Origin: Epichloe hybrida
Lineage: Eukaryota > Ascomycota > Sordariomycetes > Hypocreales > Clavicipitaceae
Assembly (NCBI GenBank): GCA_019022495.1
Contig: JAFEKR010000001.1
Coordinates: 5,518,001 to 5,582,000 of the forward strand
Direction of reading: 5' to 3'
Length of the DNA: 64,000 bases
Every line of letters begins with the position of its first letter. The stretch's first letter is position 1. A program made the position numbers and the translations under genes. Below are positions 46,793-58,941 of this stretch, piece after piece. The notes under the pieces are model-generated. The model had not been told where the DNA came from and ran no database searches. It saw only the letters and a list, made by a program, of their open reading frames with translations.

Positions 46793-47710
46793 TCAAGCCC
46801 GCGAGGTGCCTTCTTGACAAGCTACAGCCATGGCAAGGGCGTCGAGGCCGCTGCTTGGTGATGTCACCGCCGCAGGTCTTTTCAGAATGGCAAGGTTGCC
46901 GGTGCGCATGTCCCAAGAGCTAGCAGCTGCCGGTGAGGGTAGTGATGGTCGGCTTGAGGCAGCATATACATCCGACTCCCATTGCATGGCATCACGATTG
47001 CTGCCAACACTGCTCGTCGTGGTGGTGGATGTGGAGGAGCGGCTGCGACGGAGTGGTGAGTGTCGACGAGCATCAGCCAGAGCGGCCTTTTGAGCGCGCT
47101 GGCTGGCCGATGACCGGCTCTTATCCTTGTAGTGCGTCTCCAGGTGTTGTTTCATATTGTCGGCTCGGGTAAACTTTTTCTGGCAGCCAGGATACGTACA
47201 TTGGACTGCCTTTTCGGCGGTGTGAATCTTGGAGTGCCGCGAGGCGTGGCCGGATGTGGTAAACGTCTTTTCGCAGCCATGCGTGTCTCTGTAGCGGCAA
47301 GGGTATCGCTTGGCGGGACGGTCAGAGGTACTAGATGCAGCGGTGGCGGGCGTATCGTCATCATACGATGTTGCTCGACTGCTGTCAACGTAAGCGGGGC
47401 GCTTGGGAGGAATCTCGCTGCCGTAGAGACCTCCTCGTGGGTAGGCGTAATCGACTGAGGGTGTCAGGGGAGAAATGGCGTCGGTGCTCATTTGAGAATC
47501 ATAAGAATCCGACCGCAAGAGCTCGGGGGTAATTGGGGACGAGGAGCTGCTGCGCGGGCTGGGATAGGGGCGAGAGAGGACGTGGCCGGTAGCGGTTGGA
47601 AAGCCGGGTGGGAGCTGCTGTTGGTGGTGGTGCATGCGAGACTTTTCTTGGCTGACGCTGTCATCGTTGAGAAGCGAGACGCGGCGACCCGCGGCATTTC
47701 TGGCTTCCAT
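46793..47710 (-). CDS. C2H2 transcription factor, FlbC-like
   Basis: Intronless, 305 aa. There are two C2H2 fingers in the C-terminal half: CRYRDTHGCEKTFTTSGHA with HSKIH, and CTYPGCQKKFTRADNMKQH with the final His in LETH. The linker is TAEKAVQ, and a basic KDKSRSSASQRAQ segment follows. The pattern is that of FlbC, a conidiation regulator of aspergilli, with FlbC-type spacing and the TTSGHASRHSKIH signature. The N-terminal ~130 residues are Ser/Pro/Gln-rich and disordered, with phospho-like SP sites. I chose the ATG at 47710 rather than 47776 because the extra residues (PPPPQP...THTTHT) come from a CA-repeat. FlbC identity is probable, not certain; it could be a related two-finger factor. 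Confidence 0.75.
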   Translation of the reverse strand: MEARNAAGRRVSLLNDDSVSQEKSRMHHHQQQLPPGFPTATGHVLSRPYPSPRSSSSSPITPELLRSDSYDSQMSTDAISPLTPSVDYAYPRGGLYGSEIPPKRPAYVDSSRATSYDDDTPATAASSTSDRPAKRYPCRYRDTHGCEKTFTTSGHASRHSKIHTAEKAVQCTYPGCQKKFTRADNMKQHLETHYKDKSRSSASQRAQKAALADARRHSPLRRSRSSTSTTTTSSVGSNRDAMQWESDVYAASSRPSLPSPAAASSWDMRTGNLAILKRPAAVTSPSSGLDALAMAVACQEGTSRA

Positions 47711-48089
47711 TGCGCTTGTGTGTGTTGTGTGTGTTGTGTGTGTGCGCGTGTGAATTGGTTGAGGAGGCGGTGGCAAGGCAAAACGGCGTCGAGTGGCAGG
47801 GCAGGCGCGTTGAGCTATGAGACGAGCGGTTTCAAGAAGCGATTGTGGCAGAGATTGGTTGGACTGCGGGTGGCGGTGATCGTCTCGGGCTCAGGGCCGG
47901 CCGTTGCAATGTGAGGAGACAAAAGTGTTGTTATCGGAAGTGAAGCGAGTTCCAAAGGCGAGAGAGAGGTGCTTTGGGCAGACGGCAGGGACGGAGACGA
48001 GAACTGAGGGCGTGTGCCTTCTTGTCATGGACGAGAGCTGTGTTATGATTGTACCCGGACTTGGTCTACCAAGGTCAAGGTCAAGGTCA

Positions 48090-48158
48090 AGGTCCAGCTG
48101 GCTGCTGGCTGCTGGCGGCTGCTGGCTGCTGCTGGCTGCTGCTGGCTGCTGCTGGCTG
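48090..48158 (+). repeat. GCTGCTG/GCTGG short repeat tract
   Basis: Runs of CTGGCTGCT and variants over about 70 bases, following AAGGTCAAGGTCAAGG at 48074-48092. Near the likely 5' leader of the FlbC-like gene. Confidence 0.85.
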
Positions 48159-50484
48159 AGGAATGAAATTTGGAAGTGAGGTTGTGAAAGTGCCAGAGTT
48201 GGGTGGTGTACCGGGGATTCAGGTAGTTTTCTCGTCGGGCGGGAAGGCAGGCAGGAGAAAAGAAAGGTAGGCAGCGTCGAACACGGGCAACACAAATGGA
48301 TGGGAGGGAGGGATCGAGTTTTGAGCAATCCGGCCGTGTTGCGCATGAAACCCCATCGCACTCGAGCAACCCGGCCAGATCGAGGTGATCGAAGAATGAC
48401 GGCGAGGAACCTCCAGCGTCTTGTCTGGGAGTGTCTGGGAGTGTCTGGGAGCTAGCTGAGCTGCATGCGAAGAACCCTGCCTTGGCCTAGTGCTGCTTCC
48501 AGGGCCCCAGTAGCTTCAATGCTTAGCAAGGCCTAAGCAGCCGCTACCCTCGCCTCGCTACCCTCGCTGCCCTGCTGCCCTGCTGCCCCCCCTGCTGCCC
48601 CTGCTGCCCTCCTGCCCTCGCTGCCCTCCTGCCCCTCCTGCCCCTCCCGCTTAGCGACTCATATTAACGGGAGGGCGGAAGGGGGTGTCCGTCCTAAGAG
48701 GCTACATGTACGTACATGTAGGAGGGAGAGTGGGAGTGTGCAGAACAAAATGACAAAATGAGGGACAAGACAAGTGAATTTGAGTCAGTGAGTAACCCGG
48801 CTAGCTGGCTCCGCTCTGCATCCCACCCCTCCTCCCCTCCTCCCCTCCTCCCCGAGCCAAGCAGAGCTGCTATGTATGTATGTACGGATTGCTTACTACG
48901 TATCGTCTCCATGGAAAACTTTTTTTTTCCCGACCAGTCACCTCCTGATTCTATGTAAATCACGACAGGCACAAACAGCAGGGCGCACAAGCGGGTGCAC
49001 CACCCGTTGGAAACCCCATAGCAATATCCCCATGAATCAACAACATCCCCATCTGCCATGCCAATGCAGCGAGCCACGGTGCTTTTGCGGGCGGCAGTCG
49101 TACCACCATCAATTTCCTTGGGTGCCCCCCCCCCCCGGCGGTTTATTTCCGCGTGGGCATATGTACATATGTACATGTAATATTATCATCGAAGTCTACG
49201 GGCGTAGCGGGAGAGACGAACAATTTTGATGGACAACTCCAACGAGATATAGACTTTTAGACGCTTCTCTCCTCGACTAGTAATTCGCATAGTTTTCTTC
49301 CTACTCAAACTCAAAAACGCCGTACCCCGCAGGCAGTTTATGTAATGTTCTGACCATGTTGTGCTCTGTGCAGAGCCTATGTATGTAGAGCTAGATAGAT
49401 GGAGCTGTCTTGCGGTACAAAGGGATCGGGCACGCCATCGGTTGGTCTATCAGGTCTGTCGCTCGTCCCACGGCCCGTTTTGTTTATTAACGAGACCTTG
49501 ACCAGAGCTTGACCAGAGCTTGACCAGAGCATTTCTCCCCTTCATCATTCGGTTTCTTTGGTGTCTTCTTCCGGTCTTCTTCAGCGAAACGAAGGACAAG
49601 GGACGCACGGCTGGTGGGGCTGTGAACGGGGGGCTGCTTGTTCGTGCCTTTGGCATTTGGCCCATCGATGGCCCCTTGACAGACAGAGACAGAGCAGACA
49701 GCCGGACGCACACCACGCACCCTAAGCACACCCCCCCCCCCCCCTCCAAGAAAGCGAAGAACTTCGGACCTTGCTTTTGTATGCATGTACATATGTATGT
49801 GCTTGGGTACTCGCGCGACCCTGATGATTGATCTCACCACCAAAATCTCGATCGCGGCCACTGTTTCTTCAGACACTTCTCAGAGGCGTGCAGTCGCCCT
49901 GAACCCTGCGCGCCATAGAACGAAACCCAGGAGACACGACCCTCAAACCGCCCCCATAAGTCTCCCATTTGGCCAGGTCCGATCCGTGACGTAATAATTC
50001 ACTGCCTTGGCCTGGCTATAGGCTACATACATATGTACTGTATTGTATGTAAGTGAATATTCGGAGTCGAGCCCGCGACCACTCAAAGCCAGCATTGGCC
50101 CCGCAACGCCCCCGCTCTGCTTGCTCTGTGCGCGAAAGGGCCAAGAGAGCCAGAGTTCCAAAAGGAATTCGCAGAGCTCGCTTGGGTTGCCCTCTGGTCC
50201 AATAGTGATGCCAGCCCAGGCAGTTGTGCACCACTTTCATGTACATGCATACGTTCATATATATGCAGTACGTACGTATGTAAATGCCCTGGTGGGCGCA
50301 ACGCGGAATCGCCGAAATATAATTCTCGTCAGGACAGGGAGCGGGAAGCAGCGGACGACGGTCAGAGGGGGGGGAAATCCAGGGTCGTGCCAGGGTCCAG
50401 GGTCGGTTAGAAAGCATCATCCAATAATCGGACAGATCGAAAAACCTTGCCGGCTAGGGGTACTTGGTCCGTCCTAAACTTTTG

Positions 50485-50583
50485 CCCACACCTGCCCACA
50501 CCTGCCCACACCTGCCCACACCTGCCCACACCTGCCCACACCTGCCCACACTAGCCCACACCTGCCCACACCAGCCCACACCA
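50485..50583 (+). repeat. 10-bp minisatellite TGCCCACACC, about ten copies
   Basis: Perfect tandem copies of TGCCCACACC followed by TAGCCCACACC and CAGCCCACACC variants. No open frame with conserved content overlaps it. Confidence 0.95.
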
Positions 50584-53500
50584 CTTGCCACTTCGCGTTC
50601 TGCTTCGCCAGCCCTGCAGTGCATCCATCCTTCACAACTCAACTCTATTACCGACGCACTACAGTACATGTACAATGTACATAGCGTCCAAGATGCAAAT
50701 TACGCAAAGACCATGTCATCCAGCATGCGTTTGTTTTCTTCCCCGCTTCTCGACCACATCGATTGCATAAAATGCAAACATGGATCTTTCATTCTCACTT
50801 TCCAGCAGACTCCGTTTTCGACTTGTCCGACAGCAAGCCGGAGCTTGTAGGGCGCTGGCAGGGTCATCGCATGACCATTACGCAATTATGAGGTCTTGGT
50901 GATTTCTCGACGTGTGAACCGAACCATGGTAGACGTCATGGCTGGCCCCGCCACGCCTGGTGCCCAAGGACATGCATGTAACTCAAAGCACAATACAACA
51001 CTACAACACAGGATAACGCGTTGCATACATGTACTGCTGCTGGTTCTTTGCGCTGGGCAAAGGGTCGACCGCTGGAATGGGCGCAGCAGAATCTGCAACA
51101 TCATACGCATACACAGAAGGACTTGATCAAGCGCCACGATCGACAGTTCGCTGTGCCATCGATGAAGCTCGCTACCCTGGACCCACTTTCCCTACATGTA
51201 GAGAGCTGAAGGGCACAAGGGGGTCGGAGAGTTCTCTCAACCCCCACATCGGCGAGCTCCACCTCAAAACCAACTGCCTCATCAGTTCGACGGCTGCTTT
51301 TGACGCGGCTTTCCACACGCCGCCCGCTTTTGGAACGTTGGATGCGGAGTTGCTATCCATTCTGCGTGCGGACTCCCCGGATGCATATATGTACATGTAC
51401 ACGTACGTGCGTTTGCCATGTGGGTGTGGACTTCGGCATCAGTGCGATGCCAACCTGCCTGTTACTGATGATACCTGAACATTTCATTCACCAAGAGAGG
51501 CATGAGATATAATTGATGACATGGGATTCCAGGGTTCTCTGCGATTCGAAACATGTAGGGCGCGAGACTAAATAGTGACCCCCAACAACACAGACTATTG
51601 CCACGCATGCTTCGTACGCATCATTACATATGTACTAGTCAGCAACATCGCATCAACTTGACTACATGTAGATCCGAAAGCTGTCGGATTGATAACGTCA
51701 TCAATCTCTGCCATGCTTTTTTTCGGGACAAGCACGGGGAATGGACATCTACCGACACACCCCCGGAGGTGATTTCTGACGACTTCTAACCGGTGCCCTG
51801 GCCTGGCCTGGCTTGGAAAAGAGACAATTTTACTCAATTCTTCTATAGGGGTGGTTGGACTGCTTGCTGGCCCTGTCGCGCCCCTGTCGCGCCCCCGTCA
51901 CGATGCAGAAGAAGAAAAGAAGACCTGAAAAGCTGAGAGGTCCCGGCAATTCGGTTGCGAAGTGGATGCTGATGCTGGCCAAGAGCAATTATTCCCACTT
52001 TCGATGTCATTTTCCTCGAATGATTTTCTAAAAGTGGAACGAAATACGTGAGAAGATGCATGTTTTATTAAAGATGGAATACCATAGGACCGAGCTTAAT
52101 AATCATATGTGCTCTTACATACTATGTGTGCGTGTAGGTATATGAAATCGCCTACTTTCTTAGTCGCTTCCGTCACACAGGAAAGTATGCCTACGCATGT
52201 ACGAGGTGCTGCGGACATTTACAAGATCCGAGGCTGACAAGTGCAACCAAGTATGCGGGATGAGGGATGAGCGATGAGCGATGAGCGACCCTGACGATCT
52301 GAATAGCAAGGGTCCAGGGCGAACAATGTCCATGTTGCAATTTCAGTCTGGACGCAAACAGCGAGTAGGGCGGCGTGGAAATGACGAACAAGCGCATGAT
52401 AGATGATGGATGATATTGCCGGACAAAGTGCGGATTCACGCAATGCTCGATGGACTTGGCATGTTAGGACCACACGCACACCCCTGTCTCACCTCTCCGT
52501 CAATGACATCAGATCGACTTCTTCTTCCCCTTTCCCTGTTCGCTTGCCTCGTTCGTTTTTTTTTTTTTGGCAGCAACCTTGATTCCCAGGGGCCTCGACA
52601 AAGCAGACAACAGACAACAGACAACAGACACGGCGCCGTCGTCGGCCAGACGCGTCAGCAGAGCAACCGCCAGGCGGGGGCCGGGGCCGGGGCCGGGGTG
52701 TGTGAGTCGCCAGCTCGCCAGAGAGGCAAGGCAGACCTCGATCTCGATGTGGTGAGACTGCGTTGCCTCCATTCTGGGTAATCTCCTCACGGCTTCTCAC
52801 GGGAGGAGCGGTCAAGTTGGGCAAAGAGCAAGCAAGGAGGCAGGCAGCATCATGCAGTGTGCGCGTCCCGTGAGCAGCCGCCGCGACATGAATTTGTCGT
52901 GCCAGGGAGTCGGGGACTTCTGTTTCCATGTACAAAGCCAGTAGGCGTCTCCCACACAACGCGGTAGTCATTGCGGGAGACGGGAGAGTGTAACACGATA
53001 GGGGTCTGACAGTGACAGACGGCAAATGAAGCAGTCAAGCAACTACTTTTCCTCTCTTTCCTTTCTTTCTTTTTCTTTTTTGTTTTTCAAAGAAAATCAT
53101 CATGTCAGTCGATTAACCAAGAAGAGCATGTTCATGTCTCGAGGGGAACAAAAACCTACCGCAACACATCTGACGCCGGATTTACGCGCCGGATTTACCA
53201 CGAGCACAAAAACAAAGAAGGGGTCTGATTTCGGCAATAAAAAAAAAATTAGCATGAACCCCGGACCAACTGAACTGCTAGACAGGGTAAAAAAAAAGGT
53301 AGCGCCGCCCCCCCCCCTTTCATCGCGATCAACCGCTTAATCCACGATTGAGCACCCTGATCTGCAAACACACGACTTAGCATACCTCCGGCCCCTTGAC
53401 ATCTGACCAACGTCGTCGCGCAAAGCATCGGAAACAGAGCGCACCAACAAAGGAACGGGGGGGGGGAGCGGAAGTAGAAAGAAACGTGGAGGATCGAGAT

Positions 53501-53621
53501 CTGCCCCCCCCCCTCAGCACTGAAATGCCAACAAACAGCCGCTAGGAAATGACACGGCATGGGTTAAAAGAAATTCTAGTCGGTTTGACAACCCGTGCGT
53601 GATGTTGTTTGCATGCCCTCT

Positions 53622-53651
<30 letters not shown>
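53622..53651 (+). repeat. (GGCACA)5 microsatellite
   Basis: Five tandem GGCACA units in the gene-poor region. Confidence 0.9.
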
Positions 53652-53652
<1 letters not shown>

Positions 53653-54557
53653 ATGGGAAAGAAAAGCAAGCAAGCGCACTTTTGTTATCCTTGGACAGGC
53701 AGGTACCCGTCACACGATCCCCGCCCTCTTTTTCGGGGAATTCTCCGACTTTCTCTTCCACTTCCCAGTGCCCAAAGATATTGTGCCACCACACTACACT
53801 CCCTGGGGAAATGGTCATCGAGATGGGGGAATTCTATGCGCATGGCAGAAACGTAGCTTAGCCATCTGGACGACGCGATCGACGACGGGATATTGAGCAG
53901 ATAGCCATGCCGGCGAAGACGCTGTATTGCATTCGCCCCCAGCAAACATTGCCATTGCGCCGGGGACCCTTATGTACTACGTGAAAATTACCATTTGTCC
54001 CGTCCAAGCACGCCGTTATGAACGGTCGAACCCCAATTTCGCCAATGACAACAGACCGCATACATTACAGCATGTGTGCCTTGTGCGCTGCTCCGCTGCT
54101 GCGTGCTAAGAACTGAATTAATTGCTGAAACCATCTGGAACAATTCATCGGACCAAAACGCCATTGGTTCCCCCCATCCTTGCCTCCAATGCCTGCCCTC
54201 TCCCGATTTCTCATGATGCGCTGTGCTGATAATTTACATGGTTGGTGCCGGGTAGGCGCCTGCAGGGTAGGGGGGCTCTGCATCTTGGAAGCCGTGGTGG
54301 CGAAATGGGCGAGGTAGGTAATAATTTGTGTCTTTAACTCTCGGTGGAAGAAAAATCTCGTCATGTCAAGGAAACTCGGAAGACAGACTACTTGGTTGTG
54401 TCCCTTTTCTTTCAAGCACGTTGCTTCTCCCCCAGAGATGCCAATTTGGCCGCCTTGATCATCTGTGATTCTGCCGTTCCTGTGAGACTTGTATTGAATG
54501 GAAGCATTGCCTGTCATGTCGTGTCTTTTTTTTTTTTTTTTTTATAAATTTTTTTTT

Positions 54558-56541
54558 TCATTTGCGCGGTCGCAGCCGCGGCGGAGGGGCCATCTTGGTA
54601 GACCCCGTGTCAAGCCTCTTCGCTGCCGGCAAATCAGGCACCTTGAAGCCACCATTGGTAGATGATGACCCCCCCCCCAACCTGAGTAAAGGTGCCGCCC
54701 TTGAACCATCGATCTTGTTCCGCCTCGCGCTTCTTACTCAGCTCCGCCTGGACTTTTGGGTCGACGAGTTCCAGGCCTTGGACAGGTGTAAAGGCCAGTG
54801 ATGAGGCCGTGCCAGCGCCCGTGGCGGGCCCAAGGGTGCTTCCGACACCAGATGCCCGGAGCCCTTTCCCGCGAAGATCGATGCTGCCTGGTGTTTGGCC
54901 GAACCCCCCGATGGACGAGGCAGCGCCGGCGCCGCCGACGACAGAACTGGCTCCTCCCCAGCCTTTGCTCTTGGCGCTGAGCTTTGCTCGTGTGCGCTGG
55001 TCGATCTGGACGTTTCGGATGCGGCCGTCGTTTTGCTGTCCGACCATGCCCATGCCGATGGTGCCTTCGCCTGTCCCGTATCCTACCTCTTTCTCTTCTT
55101 TGCCAAATGCCATTCTGTTCTGGGCCTTGCGTAGTTCCGTCATGGCTACGGCTTCCTTGGCTTTCCGGGCACGGCGACCTCCCCGCTTTCGGGACGGTTT
55201 GTCGCCAGGGACTGGTAGAGCCCGTTGGCCCTTGTTGGGCGGTGGCTCAGTGAGCTTCTCCAGTCGTTCTAGACATTGCGATTTGAGCTGGTCGCCTGTG
55301 GTACCGTCGGGCGTGGAGTGTATGCGATCTACTCGTGCCGCCAGGACCAGCTTGGCGGCGACGATTCTCATGGCTTGCTTCTTCAAATCGCTGGGAATGC
55401 CGCGAATCATCTCCGAGTTGTAAATATATCCCTGTTGCCGAACGCCAATGTTGGTTGCTAAGCCGGCCTGCCTCTTCTTCGATCCCCATGAGGGAATGTT
55501 GCAGGCCGGCGTCTTTGATAATCCAGCCAAGCCGCCAGCCGCGTTCAATAGCTGAGCGGCTGTCAGAGATCCAATCAGTGCTGTCAGGTTTGGCGCAAAG
55601 ATGTTCATGCGTGACTGGACGTATTCTGCCAAGGTTTGCTTGGCCTTGTGCAACGACACCATCATGGCACATGCCTGGCGCACTGTGCCGAGAGCCTCGG
55701 CGCCGAGTTCGTGGCCCTTGGACGTCGTTGCTTCCACTGTGACGACCATGAGTGATGGCCCATCCAAGACGGCCTTGAGGCCCATGTTCATCGGGTTATC
55801 TGTGGATGTCTGCAGAGCCTTGATGCTTTCCGAGTCCATCGGTCCGTTGCCAATGATGGACACCACCTTGGCGTATTCCAGCGGCGTTGTGACAAGTCGC
55901 TCGAGTTCGGGAAATCGCGTCGAGTAGTGGTCGCGGATAAACTTGTGTACCAAGGCGACTTCTCCGTCAATCATGGTCGACAGACTGTTGGACTGTGTCA
56001 GGAGGTGATATTCAGGGTGGTCTTCGATGTTGCCGACATTGCTCGTCTGCGTAGATGCTTGGGATCGGTAGTGCGCAATTTTCTATAATCGGAGGGTCCG
56101 TATTGTCAGGGCTGTGTGCTCTTATCTTGTATCCGAATGTAAACGAATCGTCTTTAATGGAAACATAATGAGGCTGACGTCGCTTCCGCTTTCATGGGGG
56201 AAGAAGAAGAAAAAGGAGGGGGGGGGGGGTGAAAGGGATGAACCAACCTCCAATACTGGCTCCAATGTTGCCATCAGGCTGGCCACGCTGCGGACATCTT
56301 TAACTGCGCCGAGCTGCATCTTCTCGACTTTGGCCTTGGTCGCCTCCGTGTCCTCTGCATCCTTCATTTCACCACCATCGGCAGCATCATCGAACTCGTC
56401 GGTCTCACCGTCAACATCCATAGCGTCGCGGTCTCCGTTCTGATGCGTTTCATCGTGTGCTAGGCCATCATTCTCCTTCTCCTCCGCCTCGTCCCCTGAG
56501 CTTCCAAAGTCGTTGAGCAGCTCGTCCGCGACTGTAGACAT
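54558..56541 (-). CDS. PRP31: U4/U6-associated splicing factor Prp31, two exons, 3' frameshift at C10 run
   Basis: Nop-domain protein that binds the U4 5' stem-loop with Snu13 and links U4/U6 to U5. Exon 1 is 56541-56248, intron 56247-56083 (GTTGGT...ATAG), exon 2 starts at 56082. The Asp/Glu-rich N-terminus runs from MSTVADELLNDFGSSGDE. The core contains VRSVASLMATLEPVLE, HPEYHLLTQSN, ELERLVTTPLEYAKVV and NMGLKAVLDGP. The Nop domain carries PNLTALIGSLTAAQLLNAAGGLAGL and NSEMI. In the C-terminal region DRWFKGGTFTQV is followed by ten Gs (C10 at 54669-54678 on the plus strand). The frame as given then ends at 54634 (580 aa). In the next frame the typical end, VPDLPAAKRLDTGSTK and RLRPRK, runs to a stop at 54558-54560. 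One extra G explains this; assembly error or real mutation are both possible. Confidence 0.85.
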
Positions 56542-56910
56542 GGCGGCGACTTGGAGACTGGATCTGAGCAACGCGACCCGGTCTGTGTCGTGTTGGGAGA
56601 AGCGGCCGAAGAAAAGGGCGCGTGGCGTTGGCGTATGAAGGTGGGAAAACTTGATCGTTACATAAATATTCTTCTTTATTTTTTTCCGCGGGGGGGGGGG
56701 GTTTGTTGGCCTCGAGGCTGCGAGGCTGACAAAAGTGAGAAGTGAGAAGTTGATGCCGAAGTCCATGTTGTGTGGTCCGTGCGCGCTGTATCCACCAAAA
56801 ACTTGAGAGCCTCGTCCCGTCGTCCCGTCGTCCCTTTGTCTGATTTCTCGCGATCTTTGCAGAGGCATTCAGGATTCAGGGACGCGAACACAGTTCCCTC
56901 AATCTTCAGC
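56542..56910. promoter_or_regulatory. 369-bp divergent promoter PRP31/CLF1
   Basis: The whole space between the two start codons. It includes a G12 run near 56691-56702, an A/T-rich patch (56660-56688) and repeats of GAGAAGTGAGAAGTTGA near 56740. Two spliceosome genes share it, so coordinate expression is likely. I cannot place specific factor sites. Confidence 0.6.
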
Positions 56911-58941
56911 ATGGAGTCGTCGAGAGGGCCCCCGAGGGTCAAGAACAAGGCCGCCGCGCCTGTGCAAATCAGCGCGGAACAACTTCTTCGTGAGGCAGTC
57001 GACCATCAGGAAGTTGGCATCCAGGCACCAACTCAGAAATTCTCCGATCTCGAGGAACTTCACGAGTACCAGGGCAGGAAGCGCAGGGGGTTTGAGGACT
57101 ATGTGCGCCGCAATCGCGTCAACCTGAAGAACTGGACTCAGTATGCGCAATGGGAGCTGGAACAAAAGGAGTTTGCTCGCGCTAGATCAGTCTTTGAGCG
57201 TGCCCTCGACGCTCTTCCTCACAATGTCGTCCTGTGGATTCGGTACATCGAGGCGGAGATGAAGTCGAGGAACATCAACCATGCGCGAAATTTGCTGGAT
57301 CGAGCCGTTACCATCCTGCCCCGAGTCGACAAACTATGGTACAAGTACGTGTACATGGAGGAGATGCTGGGCAACATCCCCGGAACCCGACAAGTCTTTG
57401 ACCGATGGATGCAGTGGCAGCCCGACGAAGCGGCTTGGAGTGCATATATCAAGTTGGAGAAGAGATACGGCGAATTCGACAGAGCTCGAGCCATTTTCCA
57501 GAACTTCATCATTGTTCACCCAGAACCCCGCAACTGGATCAAGTGGGCCAAGTTTGAAGAGGAATACGGCACGAGCGAGCTGGTCCGCGACGTGTTTGGC
57601 GGTGCTGTCGAGGCTCTGGGTGACGAGTTTGTGGACGAGAGGCTCTTCATCGCCTATGCGCGGTTCGAGTCCAAGCTGAAGGAATACGAACGAGCGCGCG
57701 CCATCTACAAGTATGCCTTGGATCGGCTACCGCGATCAAAGTCGATGCTGCTACACAAGGCCTACACGACATTCGAGAAACAGTTTGGTGATAAGGACGG
57801 GGTTGAAGATGTCATTCTTTCGAAGCGAAGAAGGTATTATGAGGAACAGGTCAAGGAGAATCCGAAAAACTACGACGCCTGGTTCGACTATGCCGGACTA
57901 GAGGAGTCCAGCAAAGACGTGGACCGAGTTCGAGACATTTACGAGAGAGCCATTGCTCAGGTACCCCCGACGCAAGAAAAACGGCACTGGCGACGGTACA
58001 TCTATCTCTGGATATTCTACGCCATCTGGGAGGAGCTTGAGGGTCAGGATATCGAGCGAGCACGGCAAGTATACAGCCTTTGCTTGGACCGAATACCGCA
58101 CGAGAAATTTACTTTTGCCAAAATATGGCTATTGGCTGCCCAGTTCGAGGTTCGCCAGGGCCAGCTCACCGCGGGACGAAAGTTGCTGGGACGAGCCCTG
58201 GGCATGTGTCCCAAGGACAAGATCTTCAACGGTTACGTCGACCTGGAGCGCAAGCTGTTCGAGTTTGTGCGATGCCGCACCCTCTACGAGAAGCACGTCG
58301 AATACAACCCAGCCAACTGCCAGACGTGGATAAAATTCGCCGAGCTGGAGCGCGGCCTAGACGATCTGGACCGTGCCAGGGCCATCTTCGAGTTGGCCGT
58401 CAACCAACCGCAGCTGGACATGCCCGAACTCCTGTGGAAAGCGTACATTGACTTTGAGGAAGAAGAGGGCGAGTACGACAGGACGCGCGAGCTGTACGAG
58501 CGACTGCTCGAGAAGACGGATCACGTCAAGGTCTGGATCAGCTATGCGCACTTTGAAATCAACATGCCCGAGGACGAGGAAGATGAGGAAGGTGGCGCAG
58601 AGGAGCAACCTGTCAGCGAGGAAGCCAAAGCCCGCGCGCGCAAGGTATTCGAGCGGGCGCACAAGAGCATGCGCGACAAGCATCTCAAAGAAGAGCGGGT
58701 ATCCCTGCTCAATGCATGGCTCTCCTTTGAGCGCGAGCACGGATCAGACGAGGACGTCGACAGTGTGCAGAAGCAGATGCCGCGGCGGACCAAGAAGAGA
58801 CGACTGCTGGAGGACGACACCTACGAGGAGTACTTTGATTACGTCTTCCCCGCCGATGACCAGCAGGCCAAGAATCTGTCCAACATCATGGCCATGGCGC
58901 AGAAGTGGAAGCAGACGGGAGGAGATGTGGCAGGTTCATAG
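56911..58941 (+). CDS. CLF1: Pre-mRNA splicing factor Clf1/Crooked-neck, HAT-repeat protein
   Basis: Nineteen-complex (Prp19-associated) scaffold protein needed for spliceosome assembly and catalysis. Intronless, 676 aa, the usual size of the fungal protein. The start is [20 protein letters not shown]. Tandem HAT repeats begin at about residue 45: [72 protein letters not shown] and [22 protein letters not shown], continuing to about residue 590 with [17 protein letters not shown] and [23 protein letters not shown]. An acidic loop (DEEDEEGG) precedes the last repeats. The C-terminus ends in [25 protein letters not shown], a basic-acidic tail typical of the family. No lesion is seen. Confidence 0.93.
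   Translation: MESSRGPPRVKNKAAAPVQISAEQLLREAVDHQEVGIQAPTQKFSDLEELHEYQGRKRRGFEDYVRRNRVNLKNWTQYAQWELEQKEFARARSVFERALDALPHNVVLWIRYIEAEMKSRNINHARNLLDRAVTILPRVDKLWYKYVYMEEMLGNIPGTRQVFDRWMQWQPDEAAWSAYIKLEKRYGEFDRARAIFQNFIIVHPEPRNWIKWAKFEEEYGTSELVRDVFGGAVEALGDEFVDERLFIAYARFESKLKEYERARAIYKYALDRLPRSKSMLLHKAYTTFEKQFGDKDGVEDVILSKRRRYYEEQVKENPKNYDAWFDYAGLEESSKDVDRVRDIYERAIAQVPPTQEKRHWRRYIYLWIFYAIWEELEGQDIERARQVYSLCLDRIPHEKFTFAKIWLLAAQFEVRQGQLTAGRKLLGRALGMCPKDKIFNGYVDLERKLFEFVRCRTLYEKHVEYNPANCQTWIKFAELERGLDDLDRARAIFELAVNQPQLDMPELLWKAYIDFEEEEGEYDRTRELYERLLEKTDHVKVWISYAHFEINMPEDEEDEEGGAEEQPVSEEAKARARKVFERAHKSMRDKHLKEERVSLLNAWLSFEREHGSDEDVDSVQKQMPRRTKKRRLLEDDTYEEYFDYVFPADDQQAKNLSNIMAMAQKWKQTGGDVAGS

Larger units (their letters stand above)
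47711..54557. other. 6.8-kb gene-poor region upstream of the FlbC-like gene
   Basis: No frame here shows conserved motifs, introns with coding continuity or realistic composition. It contains CTGG/GCTG repeats at 48090-48158, CTGCCC repeats at 48541-48650, (AGAGCTTGACC)3 near 49500-49535, the TGCCCACACC minisatellite at 50485-50583, GGCACA repeats at 53622-53651, and at least ten TACATGTA/GTACATATGTAC palindromes. It may be the long promoter/5' UTR of the FlbC-like regulator plus degenerate DNA. Confidence 0.5.

Noticed and set aside
50043..50110. Minus-strand GGGCTCGACTCC as a tRNA B-box
   Set aside because: No A-box or cloverleaf can be drawn upstream.
48694..53025. Open frames of 100-180 codons in the gene-poor region
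   Set aside because: Low-complexity or repeat-driven composition, no conserved motif, no splice-consistent extension.
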